From positions 1 to 64,000 of the forward strand of contig NZ_JAKEVD010000027.1 of NCBI RefSeq assembly GCF_022398325.1: a DNA stretch of 64,000 nucleotides. The letters are read 5' to 3'. The notes under the pieces are model-generated. The model saw only the letters and a program-made list of their open reading frames with translations. It did no database searches and was not told where the DNA came from. Made by a program: the position numbers and the translations under genes. Positions within the stretch are counted from its first letter, which is position 1; each line of letters starts with the position of its first letter. This stretch comes from Shewanella sp. Isolate13. Its GTDB lineage: Bacteria > Pseudomonadota > Gammaproteobacteria > Enterobacterales > Shewanellaceae. This document shows, piece by piece, positions 42,795 through 52,028 of the stretch.

Positions 42795-43697
42795 ATGGCT
42801 ATGCACCAAGACGCTATAAAAGAACATATCCAGCTATGGTTATCTCGGACAGTTGAAAATGGCGCTGTTAGGGAGTCGTTTGAATCTTCAATCGCAATGG
42901 GCTGTGACATTGGCAATATAAGGCCGGAAAATCAAGATAGAGTGGTATGCGTACAGGTACAAGTTACCGCTTGCGACGCTTTTGTCATGGGAATTTTATG
43001 TGACGGCATGGGCGGAATGGCCTCAGGCGCAAATTGTGCCAGCCTGAGTATTGCCTCATTTATAAGTAGTTGTGTCAACAATCTAGACTTACCTGTGGCG
43101 GAGCGCTTGTTAGGGGCAGCTGAAGAGGCGAATACCGATGTTTATTCCATGTATAACAGCAATGGTGGCGCGACCCTATCGGCTTTTCTTTACGATACAG
43201 CTGGACAATTTGAAGCGATAAATGTCGGCGATAGCCGAATATACGCAAATTTTGCTCATGGTATTAAGCAGTATTCGATAGATGATACTTTTGCAGGGCA
43301 GAATGCGGATGCCGCAGGCGTACATTTAAGTAAAGGCTTGTTGCAATATATTGGAGTTGGACCTGATCTAAAAACGCAACTCGTAAAGTTGCCAAAGTTT
43401 CGCAACATCAAGCGACTCATTTTGACCTCTGATGGTGCCCATTACATTGAAGCCAATACTTTTAAGCAAATACTCAATCAGAAGTTATCTGCATCTGAGC
43501 TTTGTAACCGGCTTATTCAAGTGTCAAAGTGGTGTGGTGGCTATGACAACACCTCAATATTAATTGCTAATGATCTGCTGAAGGTTTTTGCCCAGCCAGA
43601 AAAAACATCTCTACCGCCAGGTACGGTTAAGCTTTGGGACTCGTTTGGTGAGATACAATTCATCGGAGCGATAGCCCCAGCTAGCATTGGTTTATAA
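42795..43697 (+). CDS. PP2C-family protein serine/threonine phosphatase
   Basis: 300 residues with the PP2C metal-binding motifs in order: IRPENQDRV near 42-50, CDGMGGMASG near 73-82, INVGDSRIY near 139-147, LTSDGAH near 212-218 and GGYDNTS near 249-255. The essential acidic residues are present, so it should be an active Mn/Mg-dependent phosphatase in the cytoplasm. A C-terminal tail of about 40 residues follows. No Hanks-type kinase, FHA or type VI secretion gene is beside it, which makes it an orphan. It could instead act in stress signalling. Confidence 0.9.
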   Translation: MAMHQDAIKEHIQLWLSRTVENGAVRESFESSIAMGCDIGNIRPENQDRVVCVQVQVTACDAFVMGILCDGMGGMASGANCASLSIASFISSCVNNLDLPVAERLLGAAEEANTDVYSMYNSNGGATLSAFLYDTAGQFEAINVGDSRIYANFAHGIKQYSIDDTFAGQNADAAGVHLSKGLLQYIGVGPDLKTQLVKLPKFRNIKRLILTSDGAHYIEANTFKQILNQKLSASELCNRLIQVSKWCGGYDNTSILIANDLLKVFAQPEKTSLPPGTVKLWDSFGEIQFIGAIAPASIGL

Positions 43698-43885
43698 TGA
43701 CTAAAAACGGCTAATATTCTGCCGCTTAGGCTGACCACTATGGAGCTCTTGTTGATTTTGCTGTGGCTGGTCTAGCTACAGCTTTATCTAGTGCTTACTT
43801 GTCTAGTATTCGGTTTGCCTAGTATGAGCTTTTTAGCTTGCTGTTAGGTTAATGAAACCACTGTTTTTGATGTGATATTTAAAGC

Positions 43886-44269
43886 ATGAAGCTACTCTTA
43901 AAGAAATGGTTGTTATTGGGACTCTGGGTTCTATTAAGTTTTACTCTGAGTGCCGATGCCGGAAATACAGGCGTATATGGTTCTTTAATACCTGTTGGGC
44001 CATCATTTATGGCTGGTGACTATGTCAGTCATGGTTTTTGGTCTAATGATATTGAGTTTTACATGTTCCTTTTTTGGTTCTTGGGATTAATCACTTTTTT
44101 ATTGAGCCGAAAATTATTAGTTTTATACATGTCAGGATTAATTTTTGCTCAAATGCTGTTCATTGAAACGGTTAATGATGAGCTATTAACTTTGTCTGGC
44201 TATCTATTGCTTATTCCTGTTGAGCTCTGCTATTTAATGGCATCATGGTTTGTCCTCAAAAAGCATTAA
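43886..44269 (+). CDS. Small membrane protein of unknown function
   Basis: 127 residues. The N-terminal hydrophobic segment (WLLLGLWVLLSFTLSADAG) may be a signal peptide ending at ADA. Three more hydrophobic helices lie at about 55-75, 76-95 and 102-123. A short periplasmic loop (NTGVYGSLIPVGPSFMAGDYVSHGFW) comes first. I recognise no family. The ribosome site is weak and the gene stands between two gaps, so it is less certain than its neighbours. Confidence 0.55.
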   Translation: MKLLLKKWLLLGLWVLLSFTLSADAGNTGVYGSLIPVGPSFMAGDYVSHGFWSNDIEFYMFLFWFLGLITFLLSRKLLVLYMSGLIFAQMLFIETVNDELLTLSGYLLLIPVELCYLMASWFVLKKH

Positions 44270-44690
44270 GGAGATAAACATAAGGCTATTGCAACATAAG
44301 TTTGACTCGCCCAGCCGTTCGTCTCTCCGTCCTATTTTTCCCTATTCAACTTTCAAAATTTCTATCGAATTATAATTAGGTTCTTTACCTGCATATCACA
44401 GCAAGCTATAGCCTTCTCTTAACCCGTGTATATTCGATTTCACTTTATATTTTGATTTGTTCAACATGATTTCTCGCCTTTCTCTATTACTACCTTGGTC
44501 TAAGGTTTTGTTTGAAAAATGCTCAAGGTTTACGTTGGCGTCAACATGTAACTGTCTGTTAATAAGTTGTTTTTGTGTTATCGGCTTGAAAGTTTCCGTT
44601 GGCGTTAGACTAAGGTCTTGATTGTTGTTCCGTCAGTGCTTGTTAGATTAACTCATGACTTAATATAAAAATCAGCACATGGGAGTCACT
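44270..44690. other. Upstream region of the DUF4212-symporter operon
   Basis: About 420 bp, AT-rich. The nonamer CGTTGGCGT occurs at 44533-44541 and 44597-44605, 64 bp apart, each followed by a similar purine/pyrimidine pattern, and could mark regulator sites. No gene is visible. Confidence 0.4.
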
Positions 44691-44957
44691 ATGAGTTTTG
44701 AAAGCAACGAGAAGGCAGAGGGATATTGGCGCGAGAATTTGCGTCTAGTACTTGGCTTACTAGCCATATGGGCTGCGGTGTCATTTGGCTGCGGCATTTT
44801 ATTAGTAGATGTGCTCAATGAGATCCATTTCATGGGGTTCAAGTTGGGGTTCTGGTTTGCACAACAGGGTTCTATGTATGTGTTTGTGGCGCTTATTTTT
44901 GTCTATGTCGCTAAGGCGAACGCATTAGATAAGAAATACGATGTTCACGAAGATTAA
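44691..44957 (+). CDS. DUF4212 small subunit of a sodium:solute symporter
   Basis: 88 residues from ATG 44691 (GGGAG site) with two membrane helices (about 20-42 and 56-76). The family typically sits directly before an SSS symporter of the VC_2705 type, as it does here with 29 bp between genes. It probably forms part of the transporter. The upstream start at ATG 44679 would place the ribosome site inside the coding frame. Confidence 0.85.
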   Translation: MSFESNEKAEGYWRENLRLVLGLLAIWAAVSFGCGILLVDVLNEIHFMGFKLGFWFAQQGSMYVFVALIFVYVAKANALDKKYDVHED

Positions 44958-44986
44958 GCCCAAGCCATTAAATAAGGAATCATGAG

Positions 44987-46705
44987 ATGGATGTACAAAC
45001 ATTAACCTATCTGATTGTCGGGTTTACTTTTGCCCTATATATCGGAATCGCGATCTGGTCTAGAGCTGGGTCTACTAAAGAGTTTTATGTTGCAGGTGGC
45101 GGTGTGCCTCCTGTGATGAATGGCATGGCGACTGCTGCGGATTGGATGTCAGCGGCATCATTTATTTCGTTGGCTGGTATCGTTTCTTTCGTCGGTTATG
45201 ACGGCTCAGTATACCTAATGGGTTGGACGGGCGGTTATGTACTGTTAGCCCTGTGTATGGCGCCATACCTACGTAAGTTTGGTAAGTTTACCGTGCCTGA
45301 CTTTATTGGTGATCGTTACTACTCACAGGCTGCTCGTACTGTGGCGGTAGTATGTGCCATCTTTATCTGTTTCACCTATATCGCTGGGCAGATGCGTGGT
45401 GTGGGCGTAGTGTTCTCACGATTCCTTGAGGTGGACGTGGATACTGGCGTTTATATTGGTATGGCAGTGGTGTTCTTCTATGCCGTGCTTGGTGGCATGA
45501 AGGGAATTACCTACACTCAGGTTGCACAGTACTGTGTGCTTATTTTTGCATTCATGGTGCCAGCTATCTTTATCTCAGTGATGATGACGGGTCATATCAT
45601 ACCGCAAATTGGCTTTGGAGCTGAATTAGTCGACGCCGCGGGTAATGGTACGGGTGAGTATCTGCTAGATAAACTCGATGGCTTATCGAACGAACTTGGA
45701 TTTGCCCAGTACACCGAAGGTTCTAAGAGCATGACTGATGTGTTCTTTATTACAGGCGCTTTGATGTTTGGTACTGCGGGTCTACCACATGTTATTGTAC
45801 GCTTCTTCACTGTACCTAAGGTGAAAGATGCACGTGTATCTGCTGGTTGGGCATTGGTATTTATTGCCATCATGTACACCACTATTCCAGCACTATCAGC
45901 GTTCTCTCGTGTAAACATGATTGAGACCATTAACGGTCCAGAGTCTACAGGTGTAGCTTATGAAACAGCACCTGAGTGGATTAAAAACTGGGAGAAGACC
46001 GGTCTAATTTCATGGGATGATAAGAACGACGACGGCAAGATCTACTATGCCAAAGGCGCTGAAAATGAAATGAAAATTGACCGCGATATCATGGTGCTTG
46101 CGACCCCTGAGATTGCTAACCTCCCTGCATGGGTGATTGCGCTGGTTGCTGCTGGTGGTTTAGCGGCGGCGCTATCAACGTCTGCAGGCCTGCTGTTGGT
46201 GATTTCAACCTCAGTGTCTCATGATTTATTGAAGAAAAACTTTATGCCAGATATCTCCGATAAGAAGGAGCTTATGTATGCACGTATTGCAGCTGCGGCG
46301 GGTATTGTTATGGCGGGCTACTTCGGTATTAATCCTCCTGGCTTTGTTGCTGCGGTAGTTGCAATTGCATTCGGTCTCGCGGCATCGTCGCTATTCCCAG
46401 CAATTATTATGGGGATCTTCTCTAAGACGGTAAACAAAGAAGGTGCAATTGCGGGTATGGTGACTGGTCTGCTATTTAGTGCCTCTTATATCGTTTACTT
46501 TAAGTTTGTAAACCCAAGCGCTAACACGGCTGACAACTGGTTATTCGGTATTTCACCTGAGGGTATTGGCCTTATGGGGATGGTTGTTAACTTTGGTGTT
46601 GCTTTTGCGGTAAGTAAAGTCACTGCGGCTGTGCCACAAGATGTTGTCGATATGGTTGAGTCTATTCGTTTCCCTAAAGGGGCGGGTGAAGCACAAGATC
46701 ACTAG
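44987..46705 (+). CDS. Sodium:solute symporter, acetate/monocarboxylate type
   Basis: 572 residues with 13 or so membrane helices. Conserved SSS segments include FYVAGGGVPPVMNGMATAAD near residue 30-49, MSAASFISLAGIV near 50-62, FTYIAGQMRGVGVVFSRF near 129-146 and GLAAALSTSAGLLLVISTSVSHDL near 390-413. An insertion of about 60 residues at 315-375 (ESTGVAYETAPEWIKNWEK) is typical of the VC_2705 group. The family is related to ActP, and acetate is a likely but unproven substrate. It forms an operon with the DUF4212 gene and precedes a cNMP/CBS/DUF294 regulator. Confidence 0.88.
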   Translation: MDVQTLTYLIVGFTFALYIGIAIWSRAGSTKEFYVAGGGVPPVMNGMATAADWMSAASFISLAGIVSFVGYDGSVYLMGWTGGYVLLALCMAPYLRKFGKFTVPDFIGDRYYSQAARTVAVVCAIFICFTYIAGQMRGVGVVFSRFLEVDVDTGVYIGMAVVFFYAVLGGMKGITYTQVAQYCVLIFAFMVPAIFISVMMTGHIIPQIGFGAELVDAAGNGTGEYLLDKLDGLSNELGFAQYTEGSKSMTDVFFITGALMFGTAGLPHVIVRFFTVPKVKDARVSAGWALVFIAIMYTTIPALSAFSRVNMIETINGPESTGVAYETAPEWIKNWEKTGLISWDDKNDDGKIYYAKGAENEMKIDRDIMVLATPEIANLPAWVIALVAAGGLAAALSTSAGLLLVISTSVSHDLLKKNFMPDISDKKELMYARIAAAAGIVMAGYFGINPPGFVAAVVAIAFGLAASSLFPAIIMGIFSKTVNKEGAIAGMVTGLLFSASYIVYFKFVNPSANTADNWLFGISPEGIGLMGMVVNFGVAFAVSKVTAAVPQDVVDMVESIRFPKGAGEAQDH

Positions 46706-46727
46706 TGACTGGCAACGGAAAACAAAT

Positions 46728-46753
46728 AAGAGCGCTTAGGCGCTCTTTTTTTT
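46728..46753 (+). terminator. Terminator of the symporter operon
   Basis: AAGAGCGC, loop TTAG, GCGCTCTT with eight T in the run. Confidence 0.92.
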
Positions 46754-46861
46754 GGCAGGATGAGTCGCTACCAAGTTAACGTATTGACCTTTAGTCGAAT
46801 AGAGTGAGGCAGTAAAACCACGATATAGTGTTCCATTATTGTTTGGTTATGGGGTGGCTTA

Positions 46862-48709
46862 ATGGATGCCAGTGAACTACAGCCCATCTTGCAGTTCCTG
46901 CAGGAAAGAGTGCCGTTTGGGTCTTTAGAGGGAGACGCTTTATCTCGCTGTTGTCATGCATTAACTATAGGTTATTACAGCAAAGCTTCAGGTTTTGTCC
47001 CGCTTGACCCAGCTAATCCCCAGCTTTATATCGTCCGCAGTGGTGCATTTGAGGTGCGTGATAAAAATGGCGAGTTACTCGATAGGCTAGGCGAGGGGGA
47101 TTACTTCGGCTTCCCTTCACTGTTGTCTGGTGAGGACGCCAGCAACCGCGTCGCTATTCTAGAAGATGGCTTGGTGTATCACCTGCCGCCGGATATGTTT
47201 GACTTCCTTCGCCAAGAGAGTCGTGAGTTCGATCGTTTCTTTAACCGGGCTTTTGCTAAGCGGTTACGGCATCAGGGACGGTTTAAGGCAAAGGAGCTCA
47301 CGACGACTAGCAGAGTCAGCACCTTAATGTCTCATTCGCCACTGACGATAGATATGAAAGCCAGTGTGGCAGAGGCGAGCCGATTGATGCGCTCATCCCG
47401 AGTCTCGTCAGTATTAGTCATCGACAATAACAAGCTCGTTGGCATTTTAACCGATAAAGATCTGCGTAATCGTGTACTCGCCGAAAATCTCGATGGAAGT
47501 TTACCTGTGCATCAGGCAATGACGACTACGCCAGTATCGATAGAGTCCAACTCTTTGGTATTCGAAGCCATGTTACTGATGAGCGAGCACAATATTCATC
47601 ATCTGCCTGTGGTTGATAATGGCGTAACAACCGGAGTGGTGACCAGTACAGATATACTGCGGGGCCAGAGCTCTCAGCCTTTGTTGCTTATTGGTGAGAT
47701 AGAGCGGCAGCAAGATCTGCAAAGTCTAATTCAGGTGAGTAAACAGATCCCGCTACTGCTGCAAAACTTGATCAGCGCCGATGCCAGAGCCGAAGAGATT
47801 GGTCGCGTGTTGACCTCGGTAACCGATGCGTTGACGAGACGTCTAATCGTACTCAATCAGCAGATCCTCGGTGAGGCCCCCATGGCTTTTTGTTGGTTGG
47901 CTTTTGGCTCTCAAGGTCGGCAAGATCAAGCCGCCTGCTCAGATCAAGATAACGGCTTGCTACTTGCCCATGAACCCGATGAGGCGGCCCAAGGTTACTT
48001 TGAAGCCTTGTCGCATGCCGTGTGTAAAGGCTTAGATGAGTGCGGCTATATTTATTGTCCCGGCGACATCATGGCGCAAAACCCAAAGTGGCGTATGTCT
48101 CTGGATAAATGGAAGCAGGTTTTCGACAAGTGGGTCAATACGCCTGAGCCCAAAGCGTTGATGCATGCCAGTATCTTCTTTGATATGCGCAGTGTTTATG
48201 GTCCGCAAACACTGTTTGATGGCCTGCAAGATGCCGTACTGAGTAACACCAAAGGTAATGATATCTTTCTAGCTGGCTTAACCAGTAACTCACTGACAAG
48301 CTCGCCACCGCTAGGTTTTTTTAGAAAGTTTGTGCTTGAGCGTGACGGCAGCGAAGTTAAAGGAATCGACTTGAAACATAAAGGCAATGCCTTGATTAAC
48401 GATATCGCACGGGTGTATGCCTTATCTGCAGGGATTAAAGAGGTCAATACTGCCAAGCGTATACGTGCGTTGATGGACCAAAGTATCATCAACCGCAAAG
48501 ATGCGCTCAACCTTGCCGATGCCCATGAGTTTATTGCTCATATGCGCCTTTCAAATCAAGGCTACCAGTATACTCAGTCTCTGCCGGTGACCAACTATCT
48601 TATGCCTCAGAACCTTTCCTCTTTAGTTCGTCACCAATTGCGGGACGCCTTCAAAGTGGTTCACGACGGCCAAGTTGGGCTAAAACTTAAGATGATGCGC
48701 AGTTATTAA
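46862..48709 (+). CDS. cNMP-binding / CBS / DUF294 nucleotidyltransferase-like protein
   Basis: 615 residues. A cyclic-nucleotide-binding-like beta-barrel at about 10-140 (YIVRSGAFEVRDKNGELLDRLGEGDYFG) is followed by a CBS pair at about 155-275 (MSHSPLTIDMKASVAEA; MTTTPVSIESNSL). Next is a DUF294 GlnD-like nucleotidyltransferase core (AFGSQGRQDQAACSDQDNGLL, about 346-366), and last a DUF294_C helical domain. The G-S and D-x-D residues of the nucleotidyltransferase core are present. Such proteins commonly lie beside DUF4212 symporters and a DEDDh exonuclease, as here, suggesting control of carboxylate uptake (inference). Confidence 0.88.
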   Translation: MDASELQPILQFLQERVPFGSLEGDALSRCCHALTIGYYSKASGFVPLDPANPQLYIVRSGAFEVRDKNGELLDRLGEGDYFGFPSLLSGEDASNRVAILEDGLVYHLPPDMFDFLRQESREFDRFFNRAFAKRLRHQGRFKAKELTTTSRVSTLMSHSPLTIDMKASVAEASRLMRSSRVSSVLVIDNNKLVGILTDKDLRNRVLAENLDGSLPVHQAMTTTPVSIESNSLVFEAMLLMSEHNIHHLPVVDNGVTTGVVTSTDILRGQSSQPLLLIGEIERQQDLQSLIQVSKQIPLLLQNLISADARAEEIGRVLTSVTDALTRRLIVLNQQILGEAPMAFCWLAFGSQGRQDQAACSDQDNGLLLAHEPDEAAQGYFEALSHAVCKGLDECGYIYCPGDIMAQNPKWRMSLDKWKQVFDKWVNTPEPKALMHASIFFDMRSVYGPQTLFDGLQDAVLSNTKGNDIFLAGLTSNSLTSSPPLGFFRKFVLERDGSEVKGIDLKHKGNALINDIARVYALSAGIKEVNTAKRIRALMDQSIINRKDALNLADAHEFIAHMRLSNQGYQYTQSLPVTNYLMPQNLSSLVRHQLRDAFKVVHDGQVGLKLKMMRSY

Positions 48710-48765
48710 GCTCGTTGACTGTGTAAAATAGAGTCGGTAGAGGCTGTTAAATTGAGAGTGCTCAT

Positions 48766-49443
48766 TTGAGAAATTTGTATTTAAAGACACGATTGCAGCT
48801 TAATGCCTTGCTTTGCAAAGATGCGGTTATTAGTGATTATAATCGAGCATTGGTCGCGCAACTCGCTAAGCCGTTGTCGCAGTTGCCCTTGATGGCTGTG
48901 GATCTTGAGATGACAGGCTTAGATTGTCAGTTCGATCAGATCTTGAGTATCGGTCTCATTCCAATTCATGACGGTTTACTGCAAGTTGCGAAATCTCAGC
49001 ACCAGCTAGTGAGTATCGATGGTAGCGTTGGCGACAGCGCCGTTATCCATGGGATCCTTGATAATCAACTGGCCAAAGCGGTGAGCGCCAAGCAGGCCAT
49101 GGCGTGGTTTTTAGAGCAGACTAAGGGGCATGTGCTGGTGGCTCATCATGCGCCGTTAGATCTTTGTTTTTTAAAGGCTGAAATTCAACGTTGTTACGGC
49201 CAGACAATACAGTTTGTGGCAATCGATACCATGGCGGTAGAGAAAAAGCGCTTGCTGAGGCAGCACGATGTGATTAAAGAGGGCACCTTAAGGCTCGACG
49301 CCTGTCGCCGCCGTTATGGCTTACCTGTATACGCAGCCCATAATGCAGCCGTTGATGCGCTTGCCTGCGGTGAGCTGCTATTGGCGCAGATGGCTGGGAT
49401 AGCGGGCAATGATGAGTTGAGCTTGTTCGACTTGTTGGGTTAA
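48766..49443 (+). CDS. DEDDh 3'-5' exonuclease, DnaQ epsilon-like
   Basis: 225 residues. The exonuclease I motif is AVDLEMTGLD (Asp-x-Glu, near 44-53), motif II VLVAHHAPLDLCFL (near 125-138) and motif III HNAAVDALACGELL, the DEDDh form, near 193-206. It begins at TTG 48766 with a GAGAGTG site. It follows the DUF294 gene by 56 bp with no terminator, so the two are probably co-transcribed. The link between a polymerase-proofreading-type nuclease and the symporter regulator is conserved in related bacteria by my recollection, but its meaning is unknown. Confidence 0.88.
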   Translation: MRNLYLKTRLQLNALLCKDAVISDYNRALVAQLAKPLSQLPLMAVDLEMTGLDCQFDQILSIGLIPIHDGLLQVAKSQHQLVSIDGSVGDSAVIHGILDNQLAKAVSAKQAMAWFLEQTKGHVLVAHHAPLDLCFLKAEIQRCYGQTIQFVAIDTMAVEKKRLLRQHDVIKEGTLRLDACRRRYGLPVYAAHNAAVDALACGELLLAQMAGIAGNDELSLFDLLG

Positions 49444-49463
49444 CTCTATGTGCGCTCGTGATG

Positions 49464-51203
49464 CTATTTGATCTTTGTCCACCATTCTATCAGGACATTT
49501 TTAATCTCTTGTTTCTGGTATGGCTTATTAATAATGCCATTCATACCGCATAGATAACACTGCTCAGTTTCGGTGGAGGTCGTGCTCGCCGTTAAGGCGA
49601 TAATGGGTTTGTTGTAGCCGCGGTTTCGCAATCGTTTAGTGGCTTCAAATCCATCGACTACAGGCATGCGACAGTCCATAAAGACCACATCAACCTCATG
49701 AGAGTCAAGATACTCTATCGCTTCAAGACCGTTATTCACAATGGCTGGCTTGATATCAAATTTTGCTAAGATCATCTCTATTAAGACTTGGTTTACAGGG
49801 CTGTCTTCCACAACGAGCACTGTCATTGCATCGATTGCAATATCGACTTCGGTAGTATGGTTTGGCTTTTGGCTGGTGGGAGCGAGCTTTAACGGCAGTC
49901 GAATGGTAAATTGTGTCCCCTTGTTAAGTTCAGAGGTTAGCGTAAGCTCACCGTGCATCTCATCGACTAAGTGTTTACAGATCGCTAGCCCAAGACCCGT
50001 TCCCTCGTGGGCGCGATTGCTCGAGTTATTGACCTGAGTAAAAGGGTCAAACAAGGTATCAATTTTTTCGGCAGGGATCCCACATCCGGTATCTGTTACC
50101 GAAAAGCAGAATTGGCCATCTTGCCACGCTATATCAACGGTGATTTTCCCTGACTGAGTAAACTTAATGGAGTTGCCGATAAGGTTGACAAATAACTGCT
50201 TAATTCTATCGGGATCGCCGAGCAACTTATCTGGTAGCTCCGTGTGATAGTTAAACGCAAAGGTAAGCCCAAACTCTGCGGTTCGTTGCTTAAATATATC
50301 GTAAATCATGGTACAAACTTGCCTAGGAGAGAAGTCTATTTCCACTATTTGCAGCATTCCAGCACTCATTTTACTCAAATCCAGCAGGTCATTGATGATC
50401 ACGCGTAACAGTTCACCGGATTGGTGCATGGTGTTTAGCAGTTGCCGCTGATGCGGTGTTAACTGGGTATCGCTCATTAGCTCTGCTGAACCTAAAAGTC
50501 CATTTAACGGTGTTCTAAGTTCATGGTTAATCATGGCAACGAAATCTCTGGTGGAACGTTCAGAGCTCTCGGCGCGCTGCTTCTCCTCTATGGTTTTCGC
50601 GAGTAACTGTTGGCGTTTATGCGCGGCGCTTATCATTTCACAGAACAGTAGTAGCTGTTTTTCAATCGTATGTTGCCATGAGCGAGGGGCGTCTATGACT
50701 AAGGTTAATCCCCCTAAAATGTTAGCTTCGGCATTGATAATAATGTTGAGCTGTTGGTGGTCTTCACTCCAGTAGAGTGCAGAGTTTGCTTTGACTTTAG
50801 ACCGGAATAACAGTCTGTTACCCGCGTAAAACGTCTTGGCTTTTTTTTCGGATGTGAGTGCATTGAAGCTGATTTTACAGGCTTTAATTTCATCGATGCC
50901 AATGAGGTCGTCGAGCAGTCGTTGTAGTAATAGATCTGAAATCGGCTTTTGTAAAAACAGCTGGTTGAAATCAAGCAGGATAGACTCTAGATAGCTCTTA
51001 AAGTGCAACAGGGCGATATCCTGTTCTGACTTCTCTTTTATATTCATTAAAGAGTCTTCAACAAGCTGTTTAGCCGTATAAAGTTCACGACTTTTTTCTT
51101 CGAGCAGCTTTTCGGCCGCTTTTTTAGCGGCCTTTTCTCGCTCAATTTTCCGAGAAAGTAAGTTAACTTTTTCAGTTAATCTATTGAACTCATCATTTGG
51201 CAT
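49464..51203 (-). CDS. Hybrid histidine kinase paired with H-NOX
   Basis: 579 residues. An N-terminal coiled coil (about 5-65, Lys/Glu-rich) leads to a sensor region at about 70-200 that may contact H-NOX. A HisKA domain follows with phospho-acceptor His227 (MINHELRTPLNG), then HATPase_c (N box and GTGLGLAICKHLVDEM). A C-terminal receiver has its Asp near 510 (VFMDCRMPVVDG) and Lys near 559. No membrane segment is present, so it is cytosolic. It lies 14 bp after the H-NOX gene. In Shewanella such kinases (HnoK) are inhibited by NO-bound H-NOX and feed c-di-GMP and biofilm control; in this protein the receiver is fused. Confidence 0.92.
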   Translation of the reverse strand: MPNDEFNRLTEKVNLLSRKIEREKAAKKAAEKLLEEKSRELYTAKQLVEDSLMNIKEKSEQDIALLHFKSYLESILLDFNQLFLQKPISDLLLQRLLDDLIGIDEIKACKISFNALTSEKKAKTFYAGNRLLFRSKVKANSALYWSEDHQQLNIIINAEANILGGLTLVIDAPRSWQHTIEKQLLLFCEMISAAHKRQQLLAKTIEEKQRAESSERSTRDFVAMINHELRTPLNGLLGSAELMSDTQLTPHQRQLLNTMHQSGELLRVIINDLLDLSKMSAGMLQIVEIDFSPRQVCTMIYDIFKQRTAEFGLTFAFNYHTELPDKLLGDPDRIKQLFVNLIGNSIKFTQSGKITVDIAWQDGQFCFSVTDTGCGIPAEKIDTLFDPFTQVNNSSNRAHEGTGLGLAICKHLVDEMHGELTLTSELNKGTQFTIRLPLKLAPTSQKPNHTTEVDIAIDAMTVLVVEDSPVNQVLIEMILAKFDIKPAIVNNGLEAIEYLDSHEVDVVFMDCRMPVVDGFEATKRLRNRGYNKPIIALTASTTSTETEQCYLCGMNGIINKPYQKQEIKNVLIEWWTKIK

Positions 51204-51217
51204 AATTCACACTCAAA

Positions 51218-51754
51218 CTATTCTAGGCAAGTGATGGTAAACCGAACTTGAGACTCATCGGCGGTAATAGGCTCCATTTCAATGTTGATATTTTCACCGA
51301 AGTGCTCAGCGCAGCCTTGAATGAGCCCGAGGCACACATGTGACATGCAGCGAGCAGACTGGTAGTCCATAATAAGTTGTGTCTTGCTGGTAGAGATAAA
51401 GTCAAAGCTGGGTGGGTTGGCATTAGGGTAGAGCTTTTTCACTTCAACATGGATGTACTCTTCGACACTTTCAATAAAACTAAAGGTGGAGTCAGCCTTA
51501 CCATCGAGGCCTGGTAAGCTGTTATATAAGGTATTAAAGACGGATTGCCCATAGATCCGTTGTAGCTCCTTAACCGATATTCCTGTTAGTTTACTTAAAC
51601 TGATAATGAGCTTGACTAAATCTTTATGATCATAGGTTCCAACACTGGTGTAGACACCGTCGTTTTTATTCTCGTCTAACATTTTCTGGCAGACATCAAG
51701 CCCGAAAGTATTCTCTACTAACTCTAGAAACTCTGCAAAAATAATTCCTTTCAT
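51218..51754 (-). CDS. hnoX: H-NOX heme-based nitric oxide sensor
   Basis: 178 residues, the length of stand-alone bacterial H-NOX. The proximal heme ligand is His102 in EEYIHVEVKKLYP, with the conserved Pro114 of NANPP after it, and the propionate-binding YxSxR motif is Tyr131-Ser133-Arg135 (YQSARCMSH). The position 140 pocket is hydrophobic and there is no obvious distal tyrosine, as expected for a facultative anaerobe's NO-selective form. It binds NO in the cytoplasm and regulates the kinase encoded next to it. Start: ATG 51754 with GGGAG. Confidence 0.95.
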   Translation of the reverse strand: MKGIIFAEFLELVENTFGLDVCQKMLDENKNDGVYTSVGTYDHKDLVKLIISLSKLTGISVKELQRIYGQSVFNTLYNSLPGLDGKADSTFSFIESVEEYIHVEVKKLYPNANPPSFDFISTSKTQLIMDYQSARCMSHVCLGLIQGCAEHFGENINIEMEPITADESQVRFTITCLE

Positions 51755-52028
51755 TTATTGCTCCCTTATAGAACCACTAATATTTAAGGTAGTGTATTAA
51801 AAGGGTTTATTCAATGTGTTAGCGCGTATTCTAGTTAGGGTTACGAGGTTTTTATAAGCTAATTTTACTCGCGTAAAATGGGGGACCTGCTAGAACTGCT
51901 CATCTGGCGAAAGGGTTCGTTACACTTTTATGCTTCATGGGCTGAAAGGCATTCCCTATATTATCCTATAGTTAGCTTAATTTGAGTCTTTAAATCTAAT
52001 TTGGGTTCAGTGGGAATAGGAAGAGCAG

